Positions 47,667 through 59,700 of a stretch of DNA of 64,000 nucleotides are shown here, one piece after another. Where the stretch lies: positions 1-64,000 of the forward strand of contig JACEEZ010012801.1 of NCBI GenBank assembly GCA_016584305.1, read 5' to 3'. This DNA is from Chionoecetes opilio (Eukaryota; Arthropoda; Malacostraca; Decapoda; Majidae). The notes under the pieces were generated by a model. The model saw only the letters and a list, made by a program, of their open reading frames with translations. It was not told where the DNA came from and searched no databases. Position numbers and translations under genes: made by a program. Within the stretch, counting starts at the first letter, position 1. Each line of letters begins with the position of its first letter.

Positions 47667-48540
47667 AGAGGTGGGCACTTCCGCAAACACTTCCGCATAC
47701 CGTAAAGTGCGGAAGTCCGAATTAGATTCTGGATGTGCCGAAGAGTAAAGTTGCGGAATGGGCAACTACACTGAGTATTAAGATCCCGTTCCAAATGTCC
47801 ATAAATCTTGATTAGATAGGTAATTTAAGGACAACTGGGTGCTAGCGACCAATATTTGATGTTATTTTAACCACTGTATGGTACTCATAAGTGTTCTTGT
47901 GTTGAATATCAGGTTTTCACTAATAAACCCAATGTTTTTGATAAACTCATGTCCATATCATGAACATATGTTTGAAGAAATAGTATTTGAAGGTATGCTA
48001 TACTCCTGCATGGTCCGAGAGCATCCAAGAAAGTAGTACTTCAAAATGTTTGGGTGAATATGTTTCTCCATTGATGCTGAAAGACTAAAGATGTTCGCAC
48101 AAGGGTAGTATGATTTCTTATTCTATAACAATCATGATTAACGCCACGGCTAATTTCGCCATCCGACATTTCTGAAATAAACACGGCCCCATCTCAGGCC
48201 GTCTGCCACACGTACGATGTACCAAGGGAGGAAGGTTAACTCCAAGGTAAAGAGACAGAAGGTAACGTCACCTCCCTTTTGGCGCGCTGGGGGAAGTGAC
48301 GTCAATAAGAATTAAAAGGGCGAGGAGGAGGGTGAGAGTGAAAGAGAAGATGGAGGAGAAGGAGGAGGTAGGGGAAGGGGTAGGAGGAGGAGAAGGTAAG
48401 GGAAGGGAGGAGGTATGAACATAAGAACATAAGAAAATAAGGCATGGTCTTGCATGTCAGGTGGGAATTAACTTTGCTTGTCCCGCTAAGCGGCAACAGC
48501 GACACAAGCAAAGGGTCTCGTCCCCAGCTTGTGTGCTAGC

Positions 48541-48545
<5 letters not shown>
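47666..48545. other. no recognisable gene; GA-rich patch
   Basis: Includes a GAGGAGG-rich patch at 48310-48415 and an AACATAAGAACATAAGAAAATAAGG string at 48418-48442 that resembles the 3' end of the CR1-like LINE. Nothing else recognised. Confidence 0.5.
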
Positions 48546-48616
<71 letters not shown>

Positions 48617-48706
48617 TCTCTCTCTCTCTCTCTCTCTCTCTCCCTCCTCTCTCTCTCTCTCGAGTACACAATACTGATCAAGGTAAAGAATATGGGTGGC
48701 TTACGA

Positions 48707-48770
<64 letters not shown>
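48546..48770. repeat. (CT)n then (GA)n, inverted microsatellite pair
   Basis: A (CT)n tract at 48546-48661 and a (GA)n tract at 48712-48770, separated by 50 bp, can pair into a hairpin. ORFs over them are artefacts. Confidence 0.95.
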
Positions 48771-48773
<3 letters not shown>

Positions 48774-49124
48774 TGGTGGGAGGTGTCAGGTGTCGGGTCG
48801 GCGGTGAGGCCTGAGTGAGGCCATAAAATATTTGAACGGTGGCGCCGTTGGCGCGATTACCCCTTGACGTCATGCGCATAAGATGATTTTGCCTCGACGT
48901 CCCCGGGGGGGGGGGTGACGTTACTCTGTCTTTTATCTGGTGTAAGGCATTTCGGTGGTCCGCCGTCCCTCCGGGTGGGGGGGGGTGGGATGGGGTGACA
49001 AATTCTGTGACTTATCGTATCGGCTCCCGGCCGAGGTCAGTAGAGGGACAATGGTGCAGTGTGTGTCCAGCCGTCCAATCGTCTTATCTCCCCGGTTTCT
49101 ACAGTGATGATATACTTGTGCATT
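48771..49124. other. no recognisable gene
   Basis: GC-richer spacer with two G runs near 48904 and 48978. Confidence 0.5.
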
Positions 49125-49270
49125 CCACTCTCTCTCTTCTCTCTCTCTCTCTCTCTCTCTCTCATCCATCTCTCCTCTCTCTCTGTTCCTCTCCTCTTCT
49201 CTCTCTTCTCTCTCTCTACTCTTCTTCTCTCTTTTCTCTCTCTCTCTTCTTCTCTTATTCCATCTCCAGA
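49125..49270. repeat. (CT)n-rich tract
   Basis: Interrupted CT repeats. Confidence 0.93.
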
Positions 49271-49418
49271 GAAATAACGAAAAAACGGTTAATTTAAACG
49301 TATTTTTATATATCTTGCAGTGATATGATCTGGGATCCCAATTCGCTCTGTTTTCTATGATGTACTTATCTTACTTACATTTTTACTACTTAAAACACAC
49401 ATATGTAACATTTATATT

Positions 49419-49538
49419 TTATTATATATATATATATATATTATTAATAATATTATATATATATATATATATATAATAATATATATTATATACATATATA
49501 TATATATAATATATATATACTATACATATATATATATA

Positions 49539-49569
<31 letters not shown>

Positions 49570-49748
49570 ACATATATATATATATATATATATAATATCA
49601 AATATATATATACAATAATATATATATATATATAAATCAATATATATTTTATATCTATATATATATACAAATATATATATATATCATATATATATATATA
49701 TATACATATATATACATAAAAACAAATATCTATATATATATATATATA

Positions 49749-49779
<31 letters not shown>

Positions 49780-50105
49780 CATATATATATACTATATTAT
49801 ATATAATTATATATCTACTATATATATAATATATATATTATATAAAACAAATATATATATATATATACATAATATAATATATATAAAATATAATATATAT
49901 ATATATATTATATTTAATCTCAATATATATAATATATTATTTTTATATATATTATATATATAAAAATATATATCTATATATTCTATACAACAATATATTT
50001 TATATATATATTATATATATTTTCTATATATATATACAAATTATATATCTATTATATTTTAAATATATATCATATATATATATATATCTATATATATATA
50101 TACTA

Positions 50106-50153
<48 letters not shown>
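49419..50153. repeat. (TA)n tract
   Basis: TA repeats with frequent ATATAA and TACATA variants, abutting the left LTR of the next element. Confidence 0.95.
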
Positions 50154-50157
<4 letters not shown>

Positions 50158-50855
50158 AAGTGACTTTTGGTATGTCACTTTTAGGGTGAGCAGAAACAGG
50201 TAACTCTGCTTTGATAGTGGTTTATTAACTTGGGTAAAAAGGTAACACAGGTAAGTTGACTCGCGGACTGGTGAGTTGCTCCTGCCATGGTTTGGATGGG
50301 GCAGGTGACTTGAAGACTTGTGAGTTGCTGGTACCGAGGTCTGTGTTCAAGTGACTCTCCTCTACAGAGACGTCCTTTTAAAGGAGCCGCGATACTCACG
50401 ACCTGACGGCCTGCATACCAATGCGGCTCAGGTCGAGTTTAAAGGATTAGCGTATTGCCTAGGGATTGGATTAGCCAGGTGTTCCAGGACTCAACATCAA
50501 GTATACAGAACACAGAACACAGAACACGGTTGAACACATAGTTGAACACCAATACTAATACTAATACTAATACTACATATGCTCGGTGACGCTACCCGAG
50601 ATGTCCTCATCTCGTCAAAAGGAATAATCATGAAACTGAACAAAGGAGATGGGACACAATAGAAATGGACACAAAACATACCTATCTATATATATTAGAA
50701 TAGAAAATAGGAGAAGGACACAGGAAAAGGATACGTACTCGTAAAATATAATGTGGAAAACATAAATCGTGGAAGGTACCGGCATGGTACAAAACATAGA
50801 CATAAGAGTACGAAAAAAAGAAAAATATTGAGACAATACAATCCTATGTACAAAA

Positions 50856-51743
50856 TTACATCATAAGGTACATGGAAAAGAGAGAAACAGAAGGAGTTAC
50901 TTCTGGGAGTGGAGTGGTGTTATTAGACGTAGAAGCGTCTGTGGCTACATACGTGACGAAAGTCTTACGTTTTCGTTTTGAGCGAGAAAGGCGACCAGCG
51001 GAACGACGACATGGTCTGGATGGTGAATGTTGGTTAGGCATTGCAAGTGGAGAACTAGGAATGGAGAACACTTGTATCAGAGATTTGTCAGTAGGAGTGC
51101 ATGTGGAATATTGTTGCCTTGTGAACGAATGTTTGGAGAGGTGGAACAGGTGGAAGCGGGCAACGTCGCGTGGATGTGGTGGTGGACGCGGCAGGCGTGG
51201 AGCGTCGCGTGGATGTGGTGGTGGACGCGGCAGGGGTGGAGCGTCACGTGGATGTGGTGGTGGACGCGGCAGGCGTGGAGCGTCACGTGGATGTGGTGGT
51301 GGACGCGGCAGGCGTGGAGCGTCGCGTGGATGTGGTGGTGGACGCGGCAGGCGTGGAGCGTCACGTGGATGTGGTGGTGGACGCGGCAGGCGTAGAGCGT
51401 CACGTGGATGTGGTGGTGGACGCGGCAGGCGTGGAAAAGCAGAGACGAGGTGGACTGCCTGCGTGTGGATGAAAGTGAAAGTGTTGTAGACAGACAGCTT
51501 CGATGGTGATTGAGGAACCGCGTATGTGGATGCGTAGGGCGGCCTGGTGGGAATGCCGTGTGGAGATCTCGTAGAAGCACGTGGAGGGGCGCGAAGGGTG
51601 GCCCGGTGTTGAGATGACGTGGGCGGCCAGGCGTTGTCGTGGAGGCTTGGAGTGGCTGTTGTGGAGAGCTGGGCGTCACGTGGTACGTTGGAGTGGGAAG
51701 GCCTGGTGGTTGATTGGTGGGAGGAAGGCGGCTGTTGTCCCAC
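50856..51743 (-). CDS. hypothetical proline-rich repeat protein in the LTR element
   Basis: A 295-codon frame. The N-terminal 120 residues are Ser/Thr/Pro-rich. The middle has about seven repeats of 13 residues containing LPRPPPHPRDAP. The C-terminus is basic (SRSKRKRKT). There is no known domain. The plus strand of the same stretch is also open (50872-51489, 205 codons, Gly/Arg repeat CGGGRGRRGASRG), because a 39-bp unit stays open in most frames; so coding status is uncertain. The strand choice follows the TATA/AATAAA order in the LTRs. Confidence 0.35.
   Translation of the reverse strand: MGQQPPSSHQSTTRPSHSNVPRDAQLSTTATPSLHDNAWPPTSSQHRATLRAPPRASTRSPHGIPTRPPYASTYAVPQSPSKLSVYNTFTFIHTQAVHLVSAFPRLPRPPPHPRDALRLPRPPPHPRDAPRLPRPPPHPRDAPRLPRPPPHPRDAPRLPRPPPHPRDAPPLPRPPPHPRDAPRLPRPPPHPRDVARFHLFHLSKHSFTRQQYSTCTPTDKSLIQVFSIPSSPLAMPNQHSPSRPCRRSAGRLSRSKRKRKTFVTYVATDASTSNNTTPLPEVTPSVSLFSMYLMM
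51170..51442. repeat. 39-bp minisatellite, about seven units
   Basis: The unit GTGGATGTGGTGGTGGACGC + GGCAGGCGTGGAGCGTCAC recurs with a few substitutions (CGC/CAC, GGC/GGG). The period is a multiple of three, so it encodes 13-residue repeats in each frame. Confidence 0.95.
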
Positions 51744-52440
51744 GTGGAGGAAGTGGACGACACGGCGCGGTCTTGTATTGTGGAGTTGTGGACATGTGGA
51801 GTAGGTTGGATAGCGACGTGATTCCGCGCGTGGGAAGTCCGGGCGGCGTAGGTGGAGCGATGTGGCGGCAGTTGGCGTGTGAAGTCCCGGGCGGCGTAGG
51901 TGGAACGATGTGGCGGAGTGGGGTCAAGAAGTGATTAACCTGTTACTTATCCCAATTGCTAGCACACCCATGTGTAAAAGTGAACTTTTGGTATGTCACT
52001 TTTAGGGTGAGCCTAACAGGTTAAACTCCTGAACTACTCATGCTTTGAATAGTGGTTTTATTAACTTGGGTAAAAAAGGAACACAGGTAAGTTACTCGGC
52101 GGACTGGTTGAGTTGCTCCTGCCATGGTTTGGAATGGGGCAGGTGACTTTGAAGACTTGTGAGTTGCTGATACCGAGGGTCTGTGTTCAAGTGACTCTCC
52201 TCTACAGAGAGTGTCCTTTTTAATTTAAAAAGGAGCCGCGATACTTTCACTAACCTGACGGCCTGCATACCAATGCGGCTCAGGTCGGTTAAGTATTAGC
52301 TATTTGCCTAGGGATTGGATTAGCCAGGTGGTTCCAGGACCCAACATCAAGTATACAGAAACAACCAGAAACACAGAACACAAGCACAAACGTTGAACAC
52401 ATAGTTGAAAACACCATAATAATATAATAATAATAATACA

Positions 52441-52484
52441 TATATATATACAAATATATATATATATATATAAATATTATATAT

Positions 52485-52516
<32 letters not shown>

Positions 52517-53250
52517 TACTATATATATGTATATATATACAAATAATATATATATATATATTGCAAAATATATATATATATACAAATATAATATATATAA
52601 TATTATAAATATGATATATATTATATATATATAATATATACTATATTCATCTATATATCTCATATATAACACATAGCTATATATATATATATATATATAT
52701 ATATCTTATCTATAATATATATATATCCTATATCTACAATATATATTATATATAGTATATATAATATATATATATCTATTATTATATATATATACTATAT
52801 ATATATAATATATAATTATTTTTATTATTTAATAATTGTATATATATATATATTTGTATATATTATAATTTATTTATATATTATTATATAAATATATATA
52901 TAGTTTAATCTATAAAAATTATATAATTTTAATATATGATATTACTAATAATATTGTTATTAATTAATATACAATATATTTTATATTTTAATATATATAT
53001 ATAATATATTAATTTTATAATATTTTTATATTTTTATATTTATCTATATATTATACTATATATTTTACAAATATAAATTTAAAATTATATATATATATAT
53101 ATTTATATATATCATATATATATCTATATATTATATATATATATATATATACAAATATATATAAAATTTTATTTATATATATATCAAATCTTATATATTA
53201 AATATATATATTTTATTATATATATATATCATATATATATATTATGTAAT
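52441..53250. repeat. (TA)n tract
   Basis: AT-only sequence continuing from the right LTR. The tail reads ATGTAATGAAATTATATATTTCC (53243-53265), which recurs at 54413. Confidence 0.93.
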
Positions 53251-53373
53251 GAAATTATATATTTCCACAAAATAGGCGGCCTTAAGCTGTGACAGACTCT
53301 GTTCTAGTAGACAAACAATCCCCACATCCCATGGGGCTTGACCCTCTTCCAAGGAGGCTTATCTGCACCTGTG

Positions 53374-53465
53374 AGTCTCTCTCTCTCTCTCTTCTCTCTC
53401 CTCTCCTCTCCTCTCCTCTCTTCTCTCTCTCTCTCTCCTCCTCTCTCTCTCTTCTCTCTCCTCTC

Positions 53466-53509
<44 letters not shown>

Positions 53510-53536
53510 TCTCTCTCTCTCTCCCCCTCTCCTCCT

Positions 53537-53631
<95 letters not shown>

Positions 53632-53672
53632 CTCTCTTCCTCCTCTCTCTCTCTCTCTCTCTCCTCTCTCTC

Positions 53673-53706
<34 letters not shown>

Positions 53707-53727
53707 CTCTCTCTCGCTCTCTCTCTA
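53374..53727. repeat. (CT)n microsatellite with CCT slips
   Basis: About 350 bp of CT repeats. The Ser/Leu ORFs are artefacts. Confidence 0.96.
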
Positions 53728-53749
53728 CTTTATGTAAAACCTAATATTG

Positions 53750-54379
53750 GGTGATACTATAGCGTGCGGTCTACATTGGAGCCTGCAGTCTACGCTCCCC
53801 TAACGTGCGGTCTACAAAGATCCCGCCTGACCTGACCTGACCTGACTACCCCATAGCTTTAATGTGCAGTTTAACAAGTCCACACCTGACCTGACCTTAC
53901 CTGACCTGAGTACCGGGACCCTACTCAACCTTATAAAATAGGAATCAACGAAGTAATGTCTCAGTATCCTCCTAAAATTCAAGGCGAGAACATCAGTCTG
54001 ACACTCCTCCTTTACAATGCTGTTGAAAGAATTCTACAGAAGTGTCATCTTGACAGAAGAAACAGTAGTTAAGTTTTTACGTGAAATCAATCTTCTGGAC
54101 ACACCACAAGAAGCAGAGCCTTGTCATCGATGTGGTAGTGTTATGCAAGAAAAAAGAAAAAGTGACAGGGGTGGGGAATATTGGCCTGTGCTTAATAAAT
54201 CACTTACTAATGGTTGGTTTTTTCTATAATACTCTACTGTATAATAGACAATATCATATAGCAATAGTAAGTTGCAGCCTGAAGTGTAAGAGTGTAGCGT
54301 AGCGAAGTAGCGAGTAAGAAATGTAGACCGCACGCTTTAGTGTAAAATGTCCCGGTAGACCGCACGCTATAGTAGCACC
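53750..54379 (+). mobile_element. Merlin-like DNA transposon, deletion derivative
   Basis: TIRs start GGTG(A/C)TACTATAGCG and continue TGCGGTCTAC at both ends. TAATATTG at 53742-53749 is repeated exactly at 54380-54387. An 8-bp duplication, GG termini and an ISXO2-like coding remnant inside fit the Merlin (IS1016-related) superfamily. The left interior has (CCTGA)n-like repeats (ACCTGACCTGACCTGAC). 630 bp is too short for a full transposase. Confidence 0.65.
54017..54229 (+). pseudogene. N-terminal remnant of an ISXO2/Merlin-type transposase
   Basis: A 70-codon frame with the layout of the N-terminal zinc ribbon of these proteins: a helical start (VVKFLREINLLD), then CHRCGSVMQEKRKSDRGGEYW. 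The second Cys pair and the DDE core are absent; the frame stops soon after. Its location between Merlin-like TIRs supports the call. Confidence 0.5.
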
Positions 54380-54389
54380 TAATATTGTT

Positions 54390-54756
54390 TATAGGTAATC
54401 TATATAATTATGATGTAATGAAATTATATATTTCCGCAAAGGAAGTCAGCCCATAGGCTTGGTCGCGCTCATGCTTCATGTAATGTCATGGCACAGCATC
54501 TAACACTACCAAAACTATTGTTTCAGTGGCAGAAATAAAAAAGTAGGCCTGAAAAGGGAATCAGCTGCTGGGAGGGAAATTTACCATACAGCGACTAGCA
54601 GAAAATCTGGTGGGTATACTATACTGGCTGGCGAATTCATAGCAATTTTCATGTAATTAAACTTCAAGTGCATATGAATTTTTTTCTTTCTCAACACAAT
54701 TTTCATTTGTATGCCCTCCCAGAAAAAAAAATCCTGTGTGCGCCCCTGCACACAAT
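54390..54756. other. no recognisable gene
   Basis: Unique-looking sequence up to the (AATC)n tail of the following minus-strand LINE. Confidence 0.5.
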
Positions 54757-56317
54757 CAATCAATCATTGGGGGCATACGCCGGGGGGGCGCGTCGCCTCG
54801 CCAACCCTACGACGCCACTCCCGGGGGTCACCACGCGCGAGTCCCCATGCAAGCTCCTTTCCCATACCAAGCGGCTCTCGACAAGAAACATCAACTTGCC
54901 CCAGCCACGAGCCTTGTGGGCGCCCCCTTGGCCTCATCCACGCCGGATTGTCTCTTACAGATACAACCCGATGAGAAGGATCGGTTTCAGGGTAGCGTGC
55001 CACATGCCCATATAGCCAAAGTTGGCGTTGACGGACTATGCAGGTAATAGGCCTCGATTCAGTCTCACGGTGCAATCGCTGATTTGACACGTAATCATCC
55101 CAGCGATACCTCATGATTCTGCGAAGACACTTATTACCAAAGGCATTGATTCGTCTCTTCAAGTCACTATTTAGTGTCCATGTCTCACAACCATATAGTA
55201 AGACAGGGATCACAAGCGACTTGAAGATCCGGATCTTTGTCCTCCTGCACAGGTACCGACAACGCCAAATACTCCAGCTGAGCGAGTCCATAGCACCGTG
55301 GGCTATGCCAATCCGCCGTAAGACTTCTTGACGTGACCCGCCGTCATTATGGACTGCGCTACCAAGGTATGTAAAACTTTCCAAGATCTCAATGTCCTCG
55401 CCGCACGCATGAACAGACTGTACTGCTTCATCTAGTAAGTCTCCAAACACCTGGGCCTTGGTCTTAAGCCAGGACACCTCAAGTCCCAAAGGCTTTGCCT
55501 CCTCGTGCAGCGCCTCGAGAGCCATCACCAGGACCTCCAGCGACTCAGCAAAGATTACTGTATCATCGGCAAAAACAAGATCAGTGATCTTGCTGTTGCC
55601 GATGGATGCTCCACAATCACTTTGATCTACAACCTTGTCCAATACCCAGTCCATACAAGCGTTGAAAAGTGATGGGGCAAGGACGCACCCTTGCCTCACT
55701 CCTGTATTAACAGGAAAGAAGCTGGATACACCTGCCCCACACTTCACAGCACTCTCAGTCCCATAATACAGACCGGTTATCAAACCAATAGTCCTTGCAG
55801 GAATCCCGCGAAGTCGCAGAAGATCCCAAAGTGACTCACGATGCACTGAGTCAAACGCCTTCTTGAGATCAACATAGGCGGCAAGCATCCCCTGTCGAAA
55901 CTCACGTCGGAGTTCCACCAGGACACGAAGCGCTAGAATACGGTCCGTTGTTGACTTACCAGGCGTGAACCCAGACTGATGAGGTCTTTGATGCTTCAGC
56001 AGATGACTGCGGATCCGTGTCAGCAATAGATGGGCAAGCACCTTGCCTGGCACGCTGAGCAGTGTAATACCGCGGTAATTGTTGCAGTCCTGACGGTCCC
56101 CTTTCCCTTGCCAGATAGGGACGACCAGCCCCCTTCTCCAGTCAGGAGGAATGCTACCTGATTGCCACACGGCAGTCAGGACAGCATGCAACCCGCGGAT
56201 CACGGCCTCACCCCCAGCTTTGAGGAGCTCCGCACTGATATTACAAGCACCAGCTGCCTTTCCACCCCTCAACTTAGCCACAGCCTCTCTGACTTCGTCA
56301 AGAGAGGGGCACACAGA
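54757..56317 (-). mobile_element. RTE-like LINE (copy 6), 5'-truncated, RT intact
   Basis: The best preserved copy in the window. It runs from the SLDEVREAVAKL block near 56315 to the 3' end, with a CAATCAATCAATCATT tail at 54757-54770 (the (GATT)n type on the element's strand). It lacks the endonuclease. The other copies are at 3310 (garbled), 10190/13534/15368, 16601/20351, 22145 and 23285/35074. Confidence 0.9.
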
Positions 56318-56368
56318 CGCATAGTATATGAAACAATTACTATGTGCACATCGAGAGCTCTTCATCAA
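54764..56368 (-). CDS. reverse transcriptase, RTE-like LINE
   Basis: A 534-codon uninterrupted frame; the first 20 or so residues come from flanking sequence, so the real start is lost with the endonuclease. RT blocks: IWQGKGDRQDCNNYRGITLL (85-104), SGFTPGKSTTD (132-142), YVDLKKAFDSVHRESLW (165-181), NTGVRQGCVLAPSLF (221-235), catalytic FADD (266-269), SWLKTKAQVFG (299-309) and FTYLGSAVHNDGGS. The C-terminal region has YGCETWTLNSDLKRRINAFGNKCLRRI and WLYGHVARYPETDP, typical of RTE-type proteins. It would reverse-transcribe the element's RNA at a nicked site. The clade call rests on the C-terminal motifs and the short-repeat tail. Confidence 0.9.
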   Translation of the reverse strand: MMKSSRCAHSNCFIYYASVCPSLDEVREAVAKLRGGKAAGACNISAELLKAGGEAVIRGLHAVLTAVWQSGSIPPDWRRGLVVPIWQGKGDRQDCNNYRGITLLSVPGKVLAHLLLTRIRSHLLKHQRPHQSGFTPGKSTTDRILALRVLVELRREFRQGMLAAYVDLKKAFDSVHRESLWDLLRLRGIPARTIGLITGLYYGTESAVKCGAGVSSFFPVNTGVRQGCVLAPSLFNACMDWVLDKVVDQSDCGASIGNSKITDLVFADDTVIFAESLEVLVMALEALHEEAKPLGLEVSWLKTKAQVFGDLLDEAVQSVHACGEDIEILESFTYLGSAVHNDGGSRQEVLRRIGIAHGAMDSLSWSIWRCRYLCRRTKIRIFKSLVIPVLLYGCETWTLNSDLKRRINAFGNKCLRRIMRYRWDDYVSNQRLHRETESRPITCIVRQRQLWLYGHVARYPETDPSHRVVSVRDNPAWMRPRGRPQGSWLGQVDVSCREPLGMGKELAWGLARGDPREWRRRVGEATRPPGVCPQ

Positions 56369-56579
56369 TTAAACTCAAGAGCTTATACCGATACACACAT
56401 ATGACTTAAGAGGACACAGCTAGGGCGACACACAAGGATTATTGTGAGAAGAGGAAGTGGGGAGAGTTCCCCATAAAATTTACCCATCCTCCCTTTCTCG
56501 TTTTCTATGGTGACGTCGACGTCACGATTCGCCCATAAGCCACGCCCCGTGAAATTGATGCTGGGCGTCACTCAGGAAA
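56318..56579. other. no recognisable feature
   Basis: Spacer between the RTE copy and the I-clade LINE. Confidence 0.5.
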
Positions 56580-56767
56580 TGATTTGATTGATTGATTTTA
56601 GTTTTAAGGCGCCGCAACTGCGGGGTTATTGACGCCTGCCTACAGAAGATACATGTAGAGTAAAACTAAAAAACAAAATTTAAGATAGAATAAAAATATT
56701 TAAAATAACGAAATACATAAAAGAATAAGAGTACATTAAAAACAATAATAAGTTAATATTAAAAACA

Positions 56768-59700
56768 TCATAACTTGTTGAGAAGGCCAGCCCTCTCAAT
56801 AAATGTATGGACTTCGTGTCCCGGAGAGAAACACCTCTCTCCCAATGCCAGGGAGAGACGGTAAGCACCGTCCGACCCGCGACACCGGGACAATAATTGC
56901 ACACGTAGGTCGCCAAGACTGGGACACTCGACCAGCAAGTGCCGCACAGTTAAGGGGACCAAACAATCATCACAGTAAGGAGGGTGGCCCCCCTCCATGA
57001 GGAACCCATGAATATATAGAGTGTGACCAATACGCAATCGTGCCAAGGCAATCTCCCATCTCCGGGAGAGACCGCAGTAGCTCCAGTCCTCGATACTTTG
57101 GCGGATGGTGCGCAGTTTATTTTGCCCTATAGTAATCCAACGTTCCTGCCAACTGTTGTGAACTGATCTATGGATTGCCGAGCGCAGGTCCGTAGCCGGC
57201 ACTGCAAAATGTGATAGAGCTGGTCTTCTAGCTGGAGCTTTTGCCATGGCATCAGCTTCCTCATTACCGGCAACACCTACATGTGCCGGTACCCAACAAA
57301 AGCTGACCATCCGGCCTCGCCTCTTGAGCAGATAAAGCCATTCCAGGATGGCATTAACCAGCGGATGGGGAGAGTTAAAATTACATAGTGATTGAAGAGC
57401 ACTTCATGAATCACTAAAAATTGTAAAAGAGACATCCTGAAGGGTAAAAATAAGCATGAGAGCATATAAAATAGCACTTACTTCAGCCGTAAAAACAGAT
57501 GAAACACTTGGAAGGCTGACGCCTTTGTTAAACGATGGGAATACGACACCGTATCCAACTCCTTCGTCTGATTTGGAACCATCAGTAAAGACAGGGATCG
57601 AACTCTGATGTGTGCAAAAGTGGTCTAAAAACTGGGCACGCTCAGCCTGAGGAGGTAAAGACCCTTTTGAGAGCGGAAGGCTTTTGCAAAAGGACACTTC
57701 TGGGAGAAGCCATGGACCGACTGTCGTAGGCCTATGCGGGCAGATCCGTAAAGCAGGGAAGGATAGCGTCTCCATAATAGCTGTTAATCGGAAACCAAGG
57801 GGCTTTGGCAAGCTTCTTCGCCCATGGTAAAATTGCGATCCTGAATCACAAGACACAGCACGGCAAGCTATTGAGTCAGGGAGGCGTTGGAGGCGATACC
57901 AACATCTTAACAGGAGGGACTGGCGTTGAAGATCCAATGGGAGGACACCAGCATCCACCAATAGACTGGGAGGGAGATGACCTGAACGCCCCGGTTGCCA
58001 GACGGACACCAGCATGATGTACCGAATCCAGCATCCGCAGTCGAGTGGGTGTGGCAGAGGAGTACACTTCACATCCATATTCAAGCTTCGAAAGGATAAG
58101 TGAGCGGTGAAGATAGAGGAGTGTAGCGCGATCAGCCCCCCAGCTGGTGTGCGAGAGGACTTTCAGTAGATCCATGGTCCGGAGACAGTCAGTCTTGAGA
58201 GCACGAAGGTGAGGTACCCAAGTCAGTCTATTGTCAAAAATGAGTCCTAAAAACTGGGTCTCTTCCCTACATGGTAATCTCTTCCCGTAAAGATACAGGT
58301 CTGGGTCGGGATGAATCCCACGGGTTCTGCAAAAATGAACCGCTACAGTCTTCGTTGGAGAAAACCGGAAGCCACGATTCGTCGTCCATTCACAAACTTT
58401 ATCAATAGCAAGTTGAAGTCTTCTCTCTGCAACCGACATCCTGGAAGCAGCAAAAGAGATTGATAAATCATCCACGTATAATGTACTAACAATCCCCTCT
58501 GGCAGTACATCAACAATACCATTGATGGCCACAGCGAACAGAGCTACACTCAAGACGCTACCTTGGGGGATGCCACCTGGAAGCGGGTGTTCAGAAGACA
58601 GTATGTTGCCAACTCGAACTCTAAGAACCCGGTTGGCTAGGAAACTCTGGAGGAACACAGGCAAACGACCTCTTAGCCCAAACTCATACAGAGATTGCAA
58701 TATACCGTGTCTCCAAGCCGTGTCGTAAGCCTTTTCAAGGTCGAAAAAGATGGTCACATGGTGTTGTCAAGAGGCGAATGCCCCGCATATGGATGACTCT
58801 AAGGAAATAAGAGCTTCCGTAGTAGAGTGATGCTTACGGAATCCACACTGAGAACGGGAGAAAAAGTTTTCCCGTTCCAAAAACCATACAAGTCGACTAT
58901 TTACCATTTTTTCGAATAACTTAAACACACATGAAGTTAGGGATATGGGCCGGAAATTCGTCGGTAGTGAGTGGTTCTTCCCAGGCTTAGGGATCGGGAT
59001 CACCACCGCCACACCCCAGCTACTTGGGAAGGTTCCTTCAATCCAGATCCTATTATAGATGCTCAACAAGAAATCTAGAGCCTCATCTCTTAGATGACAG
59101 AGCATCGCATATGGTACATCATCTTGGCCTGGGGAAGTGTCAGCGCAAACCTTCATGGCTTGACACAGCTCACGAGGTGTAAAAAGAACATTGTAAGATT
59201 CCCCGCCTCTGGATGAAAAATCTATGCCTCTCTGTTCTTGTCGCAGTCTGTCCCTAGCACTTGGAGACGCAAGGTCTGTCTGCGCCACTGACACAAAATG
59301 GGAAGCAAATTTCCCCTGTACAGTCAAGGGATCTGCCACAGGGTCTCCATTAATCGATAGAACTGGAGGGGAGGATGGGATAAACTTCCCTTCATTTTCC
59401 TCACTCTTTGCCAAACCTTGGACACCGGGGTAGATGCACAAAGATCGTACTTATATAAGCCTCCAAGAGGAGTGACGAGCCTCTTTCATAACCCGTCGGT
59501 ATCTAGCTCTTGACCTGTGAAAAAATATTTTTAGGTCTACTGAAGTTGGCCGCGAAATGTATTGCGTCTCAGCACGGCGGGAGTGCGCTGCCGTACAGTC
59601 CTGAGTCCACCACGGAACAGGTCGGCGAGAGAAAGATCCAGATGTGCGGGGGATGCTCAGCGAGGCTGAAAATGGATTCGAGACACAAAGTAATCTACGG

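Larger units (their letters stand above)
50154..52440 (-). mobile_element. LTR-bounded element inserted in a (TA)n tract
   Basis: Direct repeats at 50154-50577 and 51973-52440 start TGTAAA(A)GTGA and end near ACTACA/ATACA, with (TA)n on both outer sides, so the target was probably the microsatellite. The right copy differs by many small insertions. Shared text includes TTGGTATGTCACTTTTAGGG and GACGGCCTGCATACCAATGC. On the minus strand there is TTTAAAAGGAC (TATA-like) followed by AATAAA, which suggests minus orientation; primer-binding and polypurine sites are not clear. There is no pol gene; the interior codes only a repetitive protein. Confidence 0.6.

Noticed and set aside
48457..48879. 117-140 aa ORFs on both strands
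   Set aside because: Translations of (CT)n and (GA)n microsatellites.
53289..53754. 151-aa Ser/Leu-rich ORF
   Set aside because: Translation of a (CT)n tract.
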